From an uncultured Erythrobacter sp. (GTDB lineage: Bacteria; Pseudomonadota; Alphaproteobacteria; Sphingomonadales; Sphingomonadaceae), in assembly GCF_947499705.1 (NCBI RefSeq), contig NZ_CANMPJ010000002.1, positions 62,001 through 126,000 of the forward strand: a stretch of 64,000 nucleotides of DNA, given 5' to 3'. The notes under the pieces were generated by a model. The model was not told the origin of the DNA, ran no database searches, and was given only the letters and a program-made list of their open reading frames with translations. The translations under genes were made by a program, and so were the position numbers. This document shows positions 9,422-16,401 of the stretch, one piece after another. Positions within the stretch are counted from its first letter, which is position 1, and each line of letters opens with the position of its first letter.

Positions 9422-9559
9422 ATGGTCGATCGCAACAAGAAGAAGCCCTACGCTTCGCCGAGGGTCGCTGTCATCGGTGCGTTTTCGCAGCTGACCTCTG
9501 GCGGTAGCGGCACGGTGGTCGAAGCCGGTATGCGAATGGCGATGATGCGCCGCGCCTAG
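9422..9559 (+). CDS. Lasso peptide precursor A2
   Basis: 45-residue precursor, paralogous to A1. The leader shows Y10-x-x-P13-x-V15, G19, GAFSQLT and T25. The predicted core GGSGTVVEAGMRMAMMRRA starts at Gly27 and has Glu at core position 8. The tail is rich in Met and Arg and ends Arg-Arg-Ala. A good ribosome-binding site, GAGGGAG at 9408-9414, precedes ATG 9422. The gap to A1 is 53 bp with no evident terminator, so the two are probably co-transcribed. Confidence 0.87.
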   Translation: MVDRNKKKPYASPRVAVIGAFSQLTSGGSGTVVEAGMRMAMMRRA

Positions 9560-9636
9560 CCTTAACAACGAAACACTTTGTGAACCTTAGTGCGCTATCG
9601 GTTTCGTGAAGACACAGTTTCAAGGGCGCGTAGCCG

Positions 9637-9658
9637 CTGATTCAACCTTAAGAATCAG
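9637..9658 (+). other. Inverted repeat in the A2-A3 intergenic gap
   Basis: CTGATTC (9637-9643) and GAATCAG (9652-9658) form a perfect 7-bp stem around an 8-nt AACCTTAA loop, within the unusually long 182-bp gap before the third precursor. No T-tract follows, so it is not a clear intrinsic terminator. It could be an operator or an RNA stem adjusting A3 expression. I see no open reading frame of interest in the gap. Confidence 0.35.
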
Positions 9659-9741
9659 TGATTGCGTAATCTTGTGCATTGCGGTAACTACCTAATCGAA
9701 CAGGCCGCTTCAGGCGCGCCGGATTGATTCACGGAGTATTT

Positions 9742-9882
9742 ATGACCGACCGGACTGACAGCAAGCCATACTCCTCACCCAAGCTGGTGACCTATGGCGC
9801 TTTCTCGCAGCTTACCGCTGCTGGCAGCGGCCCGCTGTTTGAAACAGGCCCGGGCATGATGGGTGTCAGGCGTCGCCCATAA
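9742..9882 (+). CDS. Lasso peptide precursor A3
   Basis: 46-residue precursor. The leader matches A1 and A2 (Y10, P13, L15, G19, GAFSQLT with T25). The predicted core AGSGPLFETGPGMMGVRRRP starts with Ala27, an accepted first residue in paeninodin-type peptides, and again has Glu at core position 8. It ends with three Arg and Pro. GGAG at 9733-9736 precedes ATG 9742. The kinase-like gene begins 15 nt after its TAA (9880-9882). Confidence 0.87.
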   Translation: MTDRTDSKPYSSPKLVTYGAFSQLTAAGSGPLFETGPGMMGVRRRP

Positions 9883-9897
9883 CGCTCGCCGATTTGA

Positions 9898-10875
9898 GTG
9901 ACATCATCAAATTCTAGTCCCTCGGTTTCCGAGGAGGCTTTCCGTTCTAATTCCAGCCCTTTCGGGTCTGGCGTGCTTTCTGCTTGGCAAATGGTCCGCG
10001 AAAGCGCTGATGAGACGAAGCGACGCGGTCGCCCGCTCCCAATAGTCCCAAACCCGACCGAGTATCCCTCGAGCATCTCGCGCGTCGGCGATGCCTATTG
10101 CATCTCGTTCGATAACGTCGCTCGCTTCGAAGTCTGCTTCGCACGCAAGCTCGTGACCATTTTCGATGTCGGCGCTGACACAACATCGGAAGCCCTCACT
10201 CACCTGCTCTATGATCATGTCGCTCCTCGCATCCTGGCAGGCGCGGGTGAGCTCATAATCCACGCCAGTGCAGTCGAAATTGCCGGGCGACTTGCAGTGT
10301 TCCTTGGCGAGACCGGCGCCGGAAAATCGACCCTCGCCGCCAGCCTACACAATGCGGGCCATCGGCTGGTCGGAGACGATGCAGCCATTCTTGCGCCGTC
10401 TCCAAACGGGTTTTGCGGTCGGTCGGTCTATCCCAGCCTGAGGCTCTATCCCGAATCGATTGCAGCGGTGCTCGGCGACGATGTGTTGTCAGCGCCAATG
10501 GCACACTACTCGGACAAGAAGCGGCTGAGCCTGCCTGCGCTGGATGATGCCGATTTGTCTCCAATCCCGCTCGGTGGGTTTTTCTTCCTCGTCGACGATG
10601 ACGGAGACGGACAAGTTGGTTCCAGGACGCTCAGCCCAGGCCACACCTGCATCGGCTTGATTGAAAACAGCTTCGCGCTGGACAAGGATGACGCTGACGC
10701 CGCAGCAAAGCGGATGGAAAAGATCTCGCATATTGCTCGCGAGGTTCCCGGCTATGAATTGTCTTACCCTTGGGATTTCAACGTTCTCCCAAAGGTACAT
10801 AAGGAGATACTGGCCCGTATTCATGGGCAAGCCGACCAGAATGGAGAGGATCGAACTGTGAGTTCAAACGGATGA
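9898..10875 (+). CDS. HPr-kinase-like protein of the lasso cluster
   Basis: 325 residues. The C-terminal kinase domain has the P-loop GETGAGKST (137-145) and the acidic pair LVGDD (residues 160-161), as in HPr kinase/phosphorylase and in the lasso-associated tailoring kinases of paeninodin-type clusters. Those kinases phosphorylate the C-terminal Ser of the precursor. None of the three precursors here ends in Ser or Thr, so the target is unclear (Ser3 or ring Thr residues, or another molecule). There is no HPr or PTS gene nearby. The start is uncertain: GTG 9898 gives a 31-residue Ser-rich extension over ATG 9991. The stop overlaps the methyltransferase start (ATGA). Confidence 0.75.
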   Translation: MTSSNSSPSVSEEAFRSNSSPFGSGVLSAWQMVRESADETKRRGRPLPIVPNPTEYPSSISRVGDAYCISFDNVARFEVCFARKLVTIFDVGADTTSEALTHLLYDHVAPRILAGAGELIIHASAVEIAGRLAVFLGETGAGKSTLAASLHNAGHRLVGDDAAILAPSPNGFCGRSVYPSLRLYPESIAAVLGDDVLSAPMAHYSDKKRLSLPALDDADLSPIPLGGFFFLVDDDGDGQVGSRTLSPGHTCIGLIENSFALDKDDADAAAKRMEKISHIAREVPGYELSYPWDFNVLPKVHKEILARIHGQADQNGEDRTVSSNG

Positions 10876-12026
10876 GCGTTCCCTCCGGATACAGTATCGC
10901 CGATTATGGAGACATGGTCGATTGCGAACCGCGCATGTCGATCTATGCCGAAGCGCTTAAACGCGCGGTCACGCCGGGCTGCACTGTCATCGATATTGGC
11001 GCAGGATTCGGGATTTTTGCGCTGCTCGCCTGCAAATACGGAGCTGGCTCCGTCATTGCGATCGAAACCGACAGCAGTATCGAGCTGCTACGTGAACTGG
11101 CGGAAGCGAATGGCTGTGCTGACAAGATCACAATTGTCCGCGACCTCTCGACCAATTTCGAGCCGGAAAAGAAGGCGGACGTCATCATTTCGGATCTCAG
11201 AGGCACGATGCCACTGTTCGAAAGCCACATCGCCGCGATCGAGGATGCTCGGAACCGGTTGCTGGCAAAAGGCGGCAAGCTGCTGCCGATGCGCGACATG
11301 CTGCGCGTGGCGCTGGCCCGTTCGCCCAAGACCTATCAATCGGCGCATTCGCCTTGGACCGCAAACCGGTTCGGCCTCGACCTGAAGGCGGGGCAACGAT
11401 TCGCGATCAACGACAGCAGCAAGGTCTACTTCAAGCCGAGCGCGCTCTTGTCCGAGCCGCGCGATCTCGTGGCGCTCGATTATCGCAGCATGACCGACCC
11501 AAATGTCGACGGCATGGTAGAATTGACTGCATCCACCGACAACACTGCGCATGGCTTGCTGGTCTGGTTCGATGCCGAAATCGACGAAGGACTGACCTAC
11601 TCGAATGCGCCGGGGGAACCCCCTCTTGTCTACGGCCAGATGTTCTTGCCGTTTGCTGAGCCTGTGAAGGTAAAAGCGAATGACACCGTGTCGGCTCGAA
11701 TCCGGGCTCGACTTCTCGAACAGGACTACATCTGGACGTGGGACTGCAAGGTGCGTGATGGCAATTCCGGCGCAACCCGGCAGGCGTTTCAACAGTCGAC
11801 TTTCAAACGAAAGGTCATTCCGCCTGCGACCCTCAGGCCGGGCTCCAACCAGCACGTGCCGGAACCGACACTGGCAGTTCAAATCGACCGGGATTGCCTT
11901 GACCTGATCGGCGACGGGCGGACTTTGGGCGAGATCGCGGAGCTGTTGCAGGATCGGCATGCTAGCCATTTCCCCGATTTCCAGCACGCTCTGGACCACG
12001 TAGCCAATCTTATGCGACGATATTAG
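10872..12026 (+). CDS. PRMT-like SAM-dependent methyltransferase with a possible C-terminal leader-binding domain
   Basis: 384 residues. SAM motif I is VIDIGAGFG (39-47), with an acidic residue at Glu65. A PRMT-like 'double-E' loop follows, with Asp108 (ISDLRG) and Glu117 (PLFES). The middle part (about 200-310) resembles the PRMT beta-barrel (GLLVWFDAEIDEGLTYSN, then VYGQMFLPF), but the canonical THW loop is absent. Residues about 330-384 (LIGDGRTLGEIAELL, then a helix ending LMRRY) look like a PqqD/RRE winged helix. It overlaps the kinase gene by 4 nt. The likely substrate is a lasso precursor, whose cores all end in Arg-Arg. Arginine methylation is inference; other N- or O-methylation is possible. 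Confidence 0.65.
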   Translation: MSVPSGYSIADYGDMVDCEPRMSIYAEALKRAVTPGCTVIDIGAGFGIFALLACKYGAGSVIAIETDSSIELLRELAEANGCADKITIVRDLSTNFEPEKKADVIISDLRGTMPLFESHIAAIEDARNRLLAKGGKLLPMRDMLRVALARSPKTYQSAHSPWTANRFGLDLKAGQRFAINDSSKVYFKPSALLSEPRDLVALDYRSMTDPNVDGMVELTASTDNTAHGLLVWFDAEIDEGLTYSNAPGEPPLVYGQMFLPFAEPVKVKANDTVSARIRARLLEQDYIWTWDCKVRDGNSGATRQAFQQSTFKRKVIPPATLRPGSNQHVPEPTLAVQIDRDCLDLIGDGRTLGEIAELLQDRHASHFPDFQHALDHVANLMRRY

Positions 12027-12027
12027 G

Positions 12028-12114
12028 ATGGGTGCTCTTTACAACCGCGCCGAAACTCTGGCGAAAGGCGCAAGGACAAAGTTTGGGGTTATTCCGGGGG
12101 AAATGGAAGCGTGA
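12028..12114 (+). CDS. 28-codon ORF linking the methyltransferase and B1 genes
   Basis: MGALYNRAETLAKGARTKFG begins this 28-residue reading frame. ATG 12028 lies one base after the methyltransferase stop (TAG 12024-12026), and its TGA overlaps the GTG start of the PqqD-like gene (GTGA, 12111-12114). Such tight junctions on both sides suggest the ORF is translated and couples B1 translation. It resembles no protein I recognise and shows no leader-peptide motif. It may simply be a translational-coupling device. Confidence 0.4.
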   Translation: MGALYNRAETLAKGARTKFGVIPGEMEA

Positions 12115-12389
12115 CCGACATTCTCGATCATCACTGGAGCGTCAGCGATGACGCCGTGGCGAATCAGGTCGGCGATGAGACCGTGATCCTGCACATGGGC
12201 AATGGCACCTATTACGGGCTCGACACAATCGGGACTTTCCTGTGGGAGGGCCTCAAATCCGGCAGCTCACCTAGCGAGATTGTGAAGCAGATCACAGCGG
12301 AATACGACGTCGACGCTTCAACGGTCGAAGATGACCTTCGACGGTTCTTGGGCGAGCTTGAAGAGCAAGGGTTAGTGACGAAGGCCTAA
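12111..12389 (+). CDS. PqqD-like lasso leader-binding protein (B1, RRE)
   Basis: 92-residue stand-alone RiPP recognition element. It should bind the YxxP part of the precursor leader and present it to B2 and the synthetase. The sequence follows the PqqD pattern: three short strands (VANQVGDETVILHMGNGTYY), GLDTIGTFLWEGL, then helices SPSEIVKQI and VEDDLRRFLGELEEQGLV. GTG start, overlapping the preceding 28-codon ORF by 4 nt. The split B1/B2 organisation is common in proteobacterial and actinobacterial lasso clusters. Confidence 0.87.
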   Translation: MTDILDHHWSVSDDAVANQVGDETVILHMGNGTYYGLDTIGTFLWEGLKSGSSPSEIVKQITAEYDVDASTVEDDLRRFLGELEEQGLVTKA

Positions 12390-12461
12390 GAACGGTCGGA
12401 CCGCAAGCGCCGCGACGACACTTGCCAGACAGCCCGCGCGGCGCTTCAACTGTCAGCCTCA

Positions 12462-12935
12462 ATGACCGATTCATCCAAAAAGCCGCGCAGACGCGATCTG
12501 ATCAAGTGGCCGCACTTGATTGTGCGCGGTGTCTGGGAATTGGCGATGGCTCGCAAGGCAATGAGCAGCATTGGCGCCCACGACATTCGGCGTCTGAACA
12601 AATCCTCGATCGATCATGCCGCGCGAAGCGACCGGGCCCCAGAAGCCAAAGAATTGATCTATCGGATTGGTTTTATTGTCACTTTCTGCGCGCGCTATAT
12701 GCCTTGGCGCAGTGACTGTCTGCCTCAGGCCATCGCCGCGCAACGCTGGTTGTCAACGAAGGGCATCGCCACCGAGATTCGAATCGGAGTCGAACGCCCC
12801 GAAGGCGGTGAGTTTGGAGCGCATGCATGGCTTGTTCACGGTGAAACGATCGTCACAGGGGGGGATGTGGCGCATTTCTCGGTGCTGATGAGCGAAGATT
12901 CCGCCGAAAAAACTCCTGCTCAACCGAGCGATTGA
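12462..12935 (+). CDS. Transglutaminase-like lasso leader peptidase (B2)
   Basis: 157 residues of the lasso B2 family, which cleaves the leader after the penultimate Thr. The catalytic triad is visible: Cys86 in WRSDCLPQA, His121 in FGAHAWLV and Asp135 in VTGGD. Length is normal. It lies 72 bp after B1 in the same direction. This is the last recognisable lasso gene. Because the exporter has no peptidase domain, this protein should supply the only leader protease. Confidence 0.87.
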   Translation: MTDSSKKPRRRDLIKWPHLIVRGVWELAMARKAMSSIGAHDIRRLNKSSIDHAARSDRAPEAKELIYRIGFIVTFCARYMPWRSDCLPQAIAAQRWLSTKGIATEIRIGVERPEGGEFGAHAWLVHGETIVTGGDVAHFSVLMSEDSAEKTPAQPSD

Positions 12936-13079
12936 GCGCAAATCCGGGCCTCAAGCTGCCATTTTGCCTCGCTCCGGGCCTGGTAGGAGTTCCTTATGAC
13001 ATTGTCTTTATTGTATGGTTGTCAAACGTGTTGCACTGCACTAAGAGCTTTTACGTAGGTTTTTGAAAAGGGCCCATAG

Positions 13080-13352
13080 ATGATGAAATTCGCCTCTCGT
13101 CTCGCCATGACCGCAGCAGCGGCAGGCTTGGCCTTTGCGCCGATTGCTGCACAGGCTAACACCCGTGCCGGCGACAGCAGCACATTTTATTCCGGTTCGG
13201 CTGTATCGCAGCCAGGCGTAGGCCGCTCGGCTGACGGTGAAGAGCTGAAGGGTACCTCAGGTATCCTGATCATTCTCTTCGGCGCTGCGGTGATCGCAGG
13301 CATCATCATCATCATCGACGATGAAGACAATCAGTCGCCAGGCGCCAACTGA
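13080..13352 (+). CDS. Small exported/membrane protein of a 'NTRAGDSS...NQSPGAN' paralogous family
   Basis: 90 residues of unknown function. An N-terminal signal peptide (cleavage probably after AAQA) is followed by NTRAGDSSTFYSG, a linker with GRSADGEE, one strongly hydrophobic segment (GILIILFGAAVIAGIIIII) and an acidic tail DDEDNQSPGAN. A clear paralog lies at 32301-32588 with identical landmark segments. It sits between the lasso cluster and the O-antigen-ligase gene, 144 bp after B2 and followed by a strong terminator, so it may have its own promoter. A link with lasso export or with the cell envelope is possible but unproven. Confidence 0.75.
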   Translation: MMKFASRLAMTAAAAGLAFAPIAAQANTRAGDSSTFYSGSAVSQPGVGRSADGEELKGTSGILIILFGAAVIAGIIIIIDDEDNQSPGAN

Positions 13353-13394
13353 ACAATCACCAGATTGACCCACCCGGTCAGTCGCCAAATTGAT

Positions 13395-13426
13395 AAGCGC
13401 GCGGTATCGATTGCCGTGCGCTTTTT
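13395..13426 (+). terminator. Intrinsic terminator after the small exported protein
   Basis: A 12-bp stem (13395-13406 with 13412-13423, containing two G-U pairs) closes a 5-nt loop and runs into TTTTT at 13422-13426. It ends the lasso cluster/small-protein transcription and separates it from the O-antigen-ligase gene, which starts 15 bp later. Confidence 0.75.
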
Positions 13427-13440
13427 CATTTGAGCGGTAG

Positions 13441-14835
13441 ATGTCAGCACAGACCCGAAAACTCGGCAGTTCAAACAGCTCTGCGCCAACCAGCGGATTC
13501 CTTCGGCCGCGCCCGCTGCTCGCAACCTGCGCATTGCTGATCGTCGCTTTCGTTTTCGGCGGTGGCGGTGTTCGATATGGGCTCGCCAACCTGCTGGTCC
13601 AGATCACCGCACTTGGTATTCTCGCCCTTCACCGCGATGCGTTTCTCACGTTCTGGAAGAGCAGTCCCCTACCCTTACGCATTTTGACGGCGCTCAGCCT
13701 TCTGCTCCCGGCGCTTTTCCTGATACCGCTTCCCCAAGCAGTGTGGGGCGGATTGCCCGGACGTGATCTAGTGGCTCAATCGCTCGAAGCCATTGGCTCT
13801 GGTGGCTGGAGGGCTGCAAGCGTCGATCCTGCGCGCACATTGGTGGCGCTCACTGGATTGATCGTGCCGCTGACCGTGCTGGCTGTGGGCTGGACCATCC
13901 CGCGACGCCATTTGATGACAGTCGGCTGGTTGATCGTAGCGCTAGGGCTCGCCTGTTTCGCGCTTGGTGTGCTGCAAGTGCTAAGTGGCGGCAATTCGGC
14001 GGTGATTTTTGCGGAACGCGGACCGACAGGTTTGCTCTACGGCACATTTGCCAACCGCAACTCGACCGGTGTCTTCCTTGTCGGAGCATTGACGCTTGCT
14101 GCACTGCTTCCGCTGCCATTGGCACGGCCTCACCCTGCAGGATTGCCGGTGCGGCTTGGTATCTGCGCGCTGCTGCTGCTTGCCGTGGTTCTAACGAGGT
14201 CGCGCACCGCATTCGTCCTCGCCGCAATCCCGATCGCCTTGGGACTGGCCCGTGCATTCTGGGCATGGCGCGGCGCACGATCCGGCGGTGGCTCCGGGCG
14301 AGGATCACTCGCTGTCTTTGGGGGCATCGCGCTTGCAGTGATCGCAATCGGGTCGGTCGTGGCCATTGCCCCCGGCCGTATCGGCGAAACTATCGAGCGA
14401 TTTGAGGCGACCGATGATGCACGCGTCTATATCTGGGAGGATGCTGCCTACTCCGCCGACCGGTTCTGGCCCGTGGGTGCAGGAATGGGGACCTTCGACG
14501 AGGTCTTCCAGGTCGACGAATCCCTCGAATTCCTGACCAAACGGCGCGCCGGGCGAGCGCATAACGATTATCTCGAGCTTGCTATCGAAGCGGGCATTCC
14601 GGGTCTCGGAATTGCCGCCGGGTGGCTACTGTTGGTGGGCTGGCTCAGCTGGAAAGCAGGACGCTCGCAATTCTGCTGGCCTGCGTGGGGATGCGGTGCA
14701 TTGCTGCTGGCGGTCGCCTTGCAATCGATCACCGACTACCCGCTGCGCAACCAGACAATGCTGGCCGTTGCCGCATTTGCGCTGTTACTGCTCGCCCGAG
14801 TAGCGAGCGCGCCGGATAGGGAGCCGACGCGATGA
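13441..14835 (+). CDS. O-antigen ligase-like membrane protein (Wzy_C family)
   Basis: 464 residues with about ten hydrophobic segments and the Wzy/WaaL signature: YGTFANRNSTGVFLVGAL near residue 200 and the large periplasmic loop ending AHNDYLELAIEAGIPG near 380. Members ligate polysaccharide to lipid A core or polymerise repeat units at the periplasmic face. Which reaction applies here cannot be told from sequence. The stop overlaps the next gene by 4 nt. The nearby rhamnose, FkbM and fucosyltransferase-like genes support a glycan role. Confidence 0.8.
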   Translation: MSAQTRKLGSSNSSAPTSGFLRPRPLLATCALLIVAFVFGGGGVRYGLANLLVQITALGILALHRDAFLTFWKSSPLPLRILTALSLLLPALFLIPLPQAVWGGLPGRDLVAQSLEAIGSGGWRAASVDPARTLVALTGLIVPLTVLAVGWTIPRRHLMTVGWLIVALGLACFALGVLQVLSGGNSAVIFAERGPTGLLYGTFANRNSTGVFLVGALTLAALLPLPLARPHPAGLPVRLGICALLLLAVVLTRSRTAFVLAAIPIALGLARAFWAWRGARSGGGSGRGSLAVFGGIALAVIAIGSVVAIAPGRIGETIERFEATDDARVYIWEDAAYSADRFWPVGAGMGTFDEVFQVDESLEFLTKRRAGRAHNDYLELAIEAGIPGLGIAAGWLLLVGWLSWKAGRSQFCWPAWGCGALLLAVALQSITDYPLRNQTMLAVAAFALLLLARVASAPDREPTR

Positions 14836-15551
14836 TCGGGCGGATTGTCTGGATCGGCATCCTGATTGCCTTGGCGCTTGTAACAGCTGCCGCTCAGGTT
14901 GATCGGCAGGCGCGTGTATCGCCTCCGTTGGCCACGATGGTGCCCGAACCATTTCGCGCATTTGCTCAGGCGCGCATCGCCTCGAACGCGATTCTCGGTG
15001 ATGATGCCGAGCGCGCTCTTGCTGAGGCCGAGCGCCTGATCGAGCGCCGTCCGGTGCCCGCACAGCACATGCGCTTGCTCGCCAATGCCCAATTCAAAGC
15101 CGAGCAGGTCGAACAGAGCGCCGTTACCGTGCAGCTCGCGGCGCGGCGCGGCTGGCGCGACATTCTTTCGCAGCAGGCGATGCTCGAGCTCGCATTGGCT
15201 GCGGGCGATGAAGCCGAGGCGGCGAGGCGCTATGCTGCGCTGCTCCTAAACAGCCGCACCGAAGACGAAGTGCTCGCAGAGCTTGGCACCCGGACCTTTG
15301 TCAATCCCGATGGCGAAGCGCGGTCGACCTTCACAGAGATTGTCCGCGGCGGGGAACGCTGGCACGAATACTTCCTGCGCCGCGGCGCACGTGCGATCCC
15401 GCCTGAGGCGTTCACAGCAATCGTGATCGATGCGGCGGAGCAAGGTGCGCAGTTCGACTGCCAGGCGATCGACCGAACCACGAAAATGCTGAATAATCGC
15501 GACGCGGCGCAAGCCGAGCGCTTCAGCGCCGCCTTCGCGGAGCAGTGCTAG
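14832..15551 (+). CDS. Membrane-anchored helical-repeat (TPR-like) protein
   Basis: 239 residues. One N-terminal hydrophobic helix (IVWIGILIALALVTAAA) is followed by Ala/Glu/Arg-rich helical repeats, such as LAEAERLIERRPVPAQHMRLLANAQFK and ALAAGDEAEAARRYAALL, each quoted here only in part, that resemble degenerate TPRs. It starts within the stop of the O-antigen-ligase-like gene (4-nt overlap), so the two are probably co-translated and may act together, for example as a scaffold for glycan assembly. No specific family recognised. Convergent 4-nt overlap with the FkbM gene. Confidence 0.6.
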   Translation: MIGRIVWIGILIALALVTAAAQVDRQARVSPPLATMVPEPFRAFAQARIASNAILGDDAERALAEAERLIERRPVPAQHMRLLANAQFKAEQVEQSAVTVQLAARRGWRDILSQQAMLELALAAGDEAEAARRYAALLLNSRTEDEVLAELGTRTFVNPDGEARSTFTEIVRGGERWHEYFLRRGARAIPPEAFTAIVIDAAEQGAQFDCQAIDRTTKMLNNRDAAQAERFSAAFAEQC

Positions 15552-16381
15552 CCGCGATTGTAACGCGCCACCGCTGTTTCAAATGCCGCAGGGATTGTGT
15601 GGCTTTCATGCACGAACAGATCGTCCGAAGCGTTAAGCCGCGCGACCACACGATAGCCATGCTTCGTCAGCGTATGCCGGTGCTCATCTAGCCCGCCCAT
15701 TTCCTGCACATTCTCGAGCATTATCGCCTTTGGCGCGGCATTCTCGAAATCGAACCCGGTCAGGATCAGCGCCTCAGCCCCTTCGACATCGATCGAAGCG
15801 AAATCGAATGCCTCCCCTTCGGGCACGAACTTCGAAATCGGGCCGCATTCGACCGGGTATTCGAGGTAGTCGAACTCATGCATGTCTTCGGCGCGCACGA
15901 ATTCGCGGAACGATGACAACTGGTGTTCCCAGCCGACGCGCGGCTTGATTTCAATGAACGTGCGCGTCTCGGAACGGTCGCTGATGCCGGCATTGACGAA
16001 CGTCGTGCCTGGCCGCTCGCTCCATTTCTCGACCAGCGACTTCATCGGATCGAAGGCGAAACCGCTCCACCCCTTCTGTTCGAAGAAATGGGTGTTGCTG
16101 TTCGCAAATGGATTGTTCGCACCGATATCGAGGAAGCGGCCAGTCTCATTCTCGAACAGAAGATCCAGGAAGTAATCCTGCCCAATTTGCCCGTTATAGC
16201 CCTTGCCTTGGAGACGAGCGATCTCGTCCTTGCCGACCACGACATAGGGCGTTCCGGGAAAGCTTTGGAGGAAACTCGCCTTGTCCTGCGACAGTTTATA
16301 GGTTTCCCATATGCCCTTCGCGAAATTTCGCAGCGGTCCGGGAAGGACTTTCTTCGCAAAGGCTCTGAGGTTCGATGACAT
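15548..16381 (-). CDS. FkbM family methyltransferase
   Basis: 277-residue SAM-dependent methyltransferase. The FkbM core is visible: GQDYFLDLLF, SAM motif I FLDIGANNPFANSNT, GFAFDPM, FVNAGISD and the FASIDVEGAEALILTGFDFE region with the conserved acidic residues. FkbM proteins near polysaccharide genes commonly O-methylate sugars. Start at ATG 16379-16381. The fucosyltransferase-like gene lies 20 bp upstream on the same strand, suggesting a two-gene unit. Confidence 0.8.
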   Translation of the reverse strand: MSSNLRAFAKKVLPGPLRNFAKGIWETYKLSQDKASFLQSFPGTPYVVVGKDEIARLQGKGYNGQIGQDYFLDLLFENETGRFLDIGANNPFANSNTHFFEQKGWSGFAFDPMKSLVEKWSERPGTTFVNAGISDRSETRTFIEIKPRVGWEHQLSSFREFVRAEDMHEFDYLEYPVECGPISKFVPEGEAFDFASIDVEGAEALILTGFDFENAAPKAIMLENVQEMGGLDEHRHTLTKHGYRVVARLNASDDLFVHESHTIPAAFETAVARYNRG

Positions 16382-16401
16382 GGTGCTTCCTTGGGGATCG
16401 G

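Noticed and set aside
9231..9882. Three similar short genes as repeats from a mobile element
   Set aside because: Each has its own ribosome site and conserved leader with variable core, as expected for lasso precursor paralogs; no inverted ends or transposase.
9898..10875. Authentic HPr kinase/phosphorylase of a PTS system
   Set aside because: No HPr or other PTS gene adjacent; position between lasso precursor and methyltransferase genes points to tailoring.
10872..12026. Ribosomal protein L11 methyltransferase
   Set aside because: The double-E loop and PRMT-like barrel segments do not fit PrmA; context is the lasso cluster.
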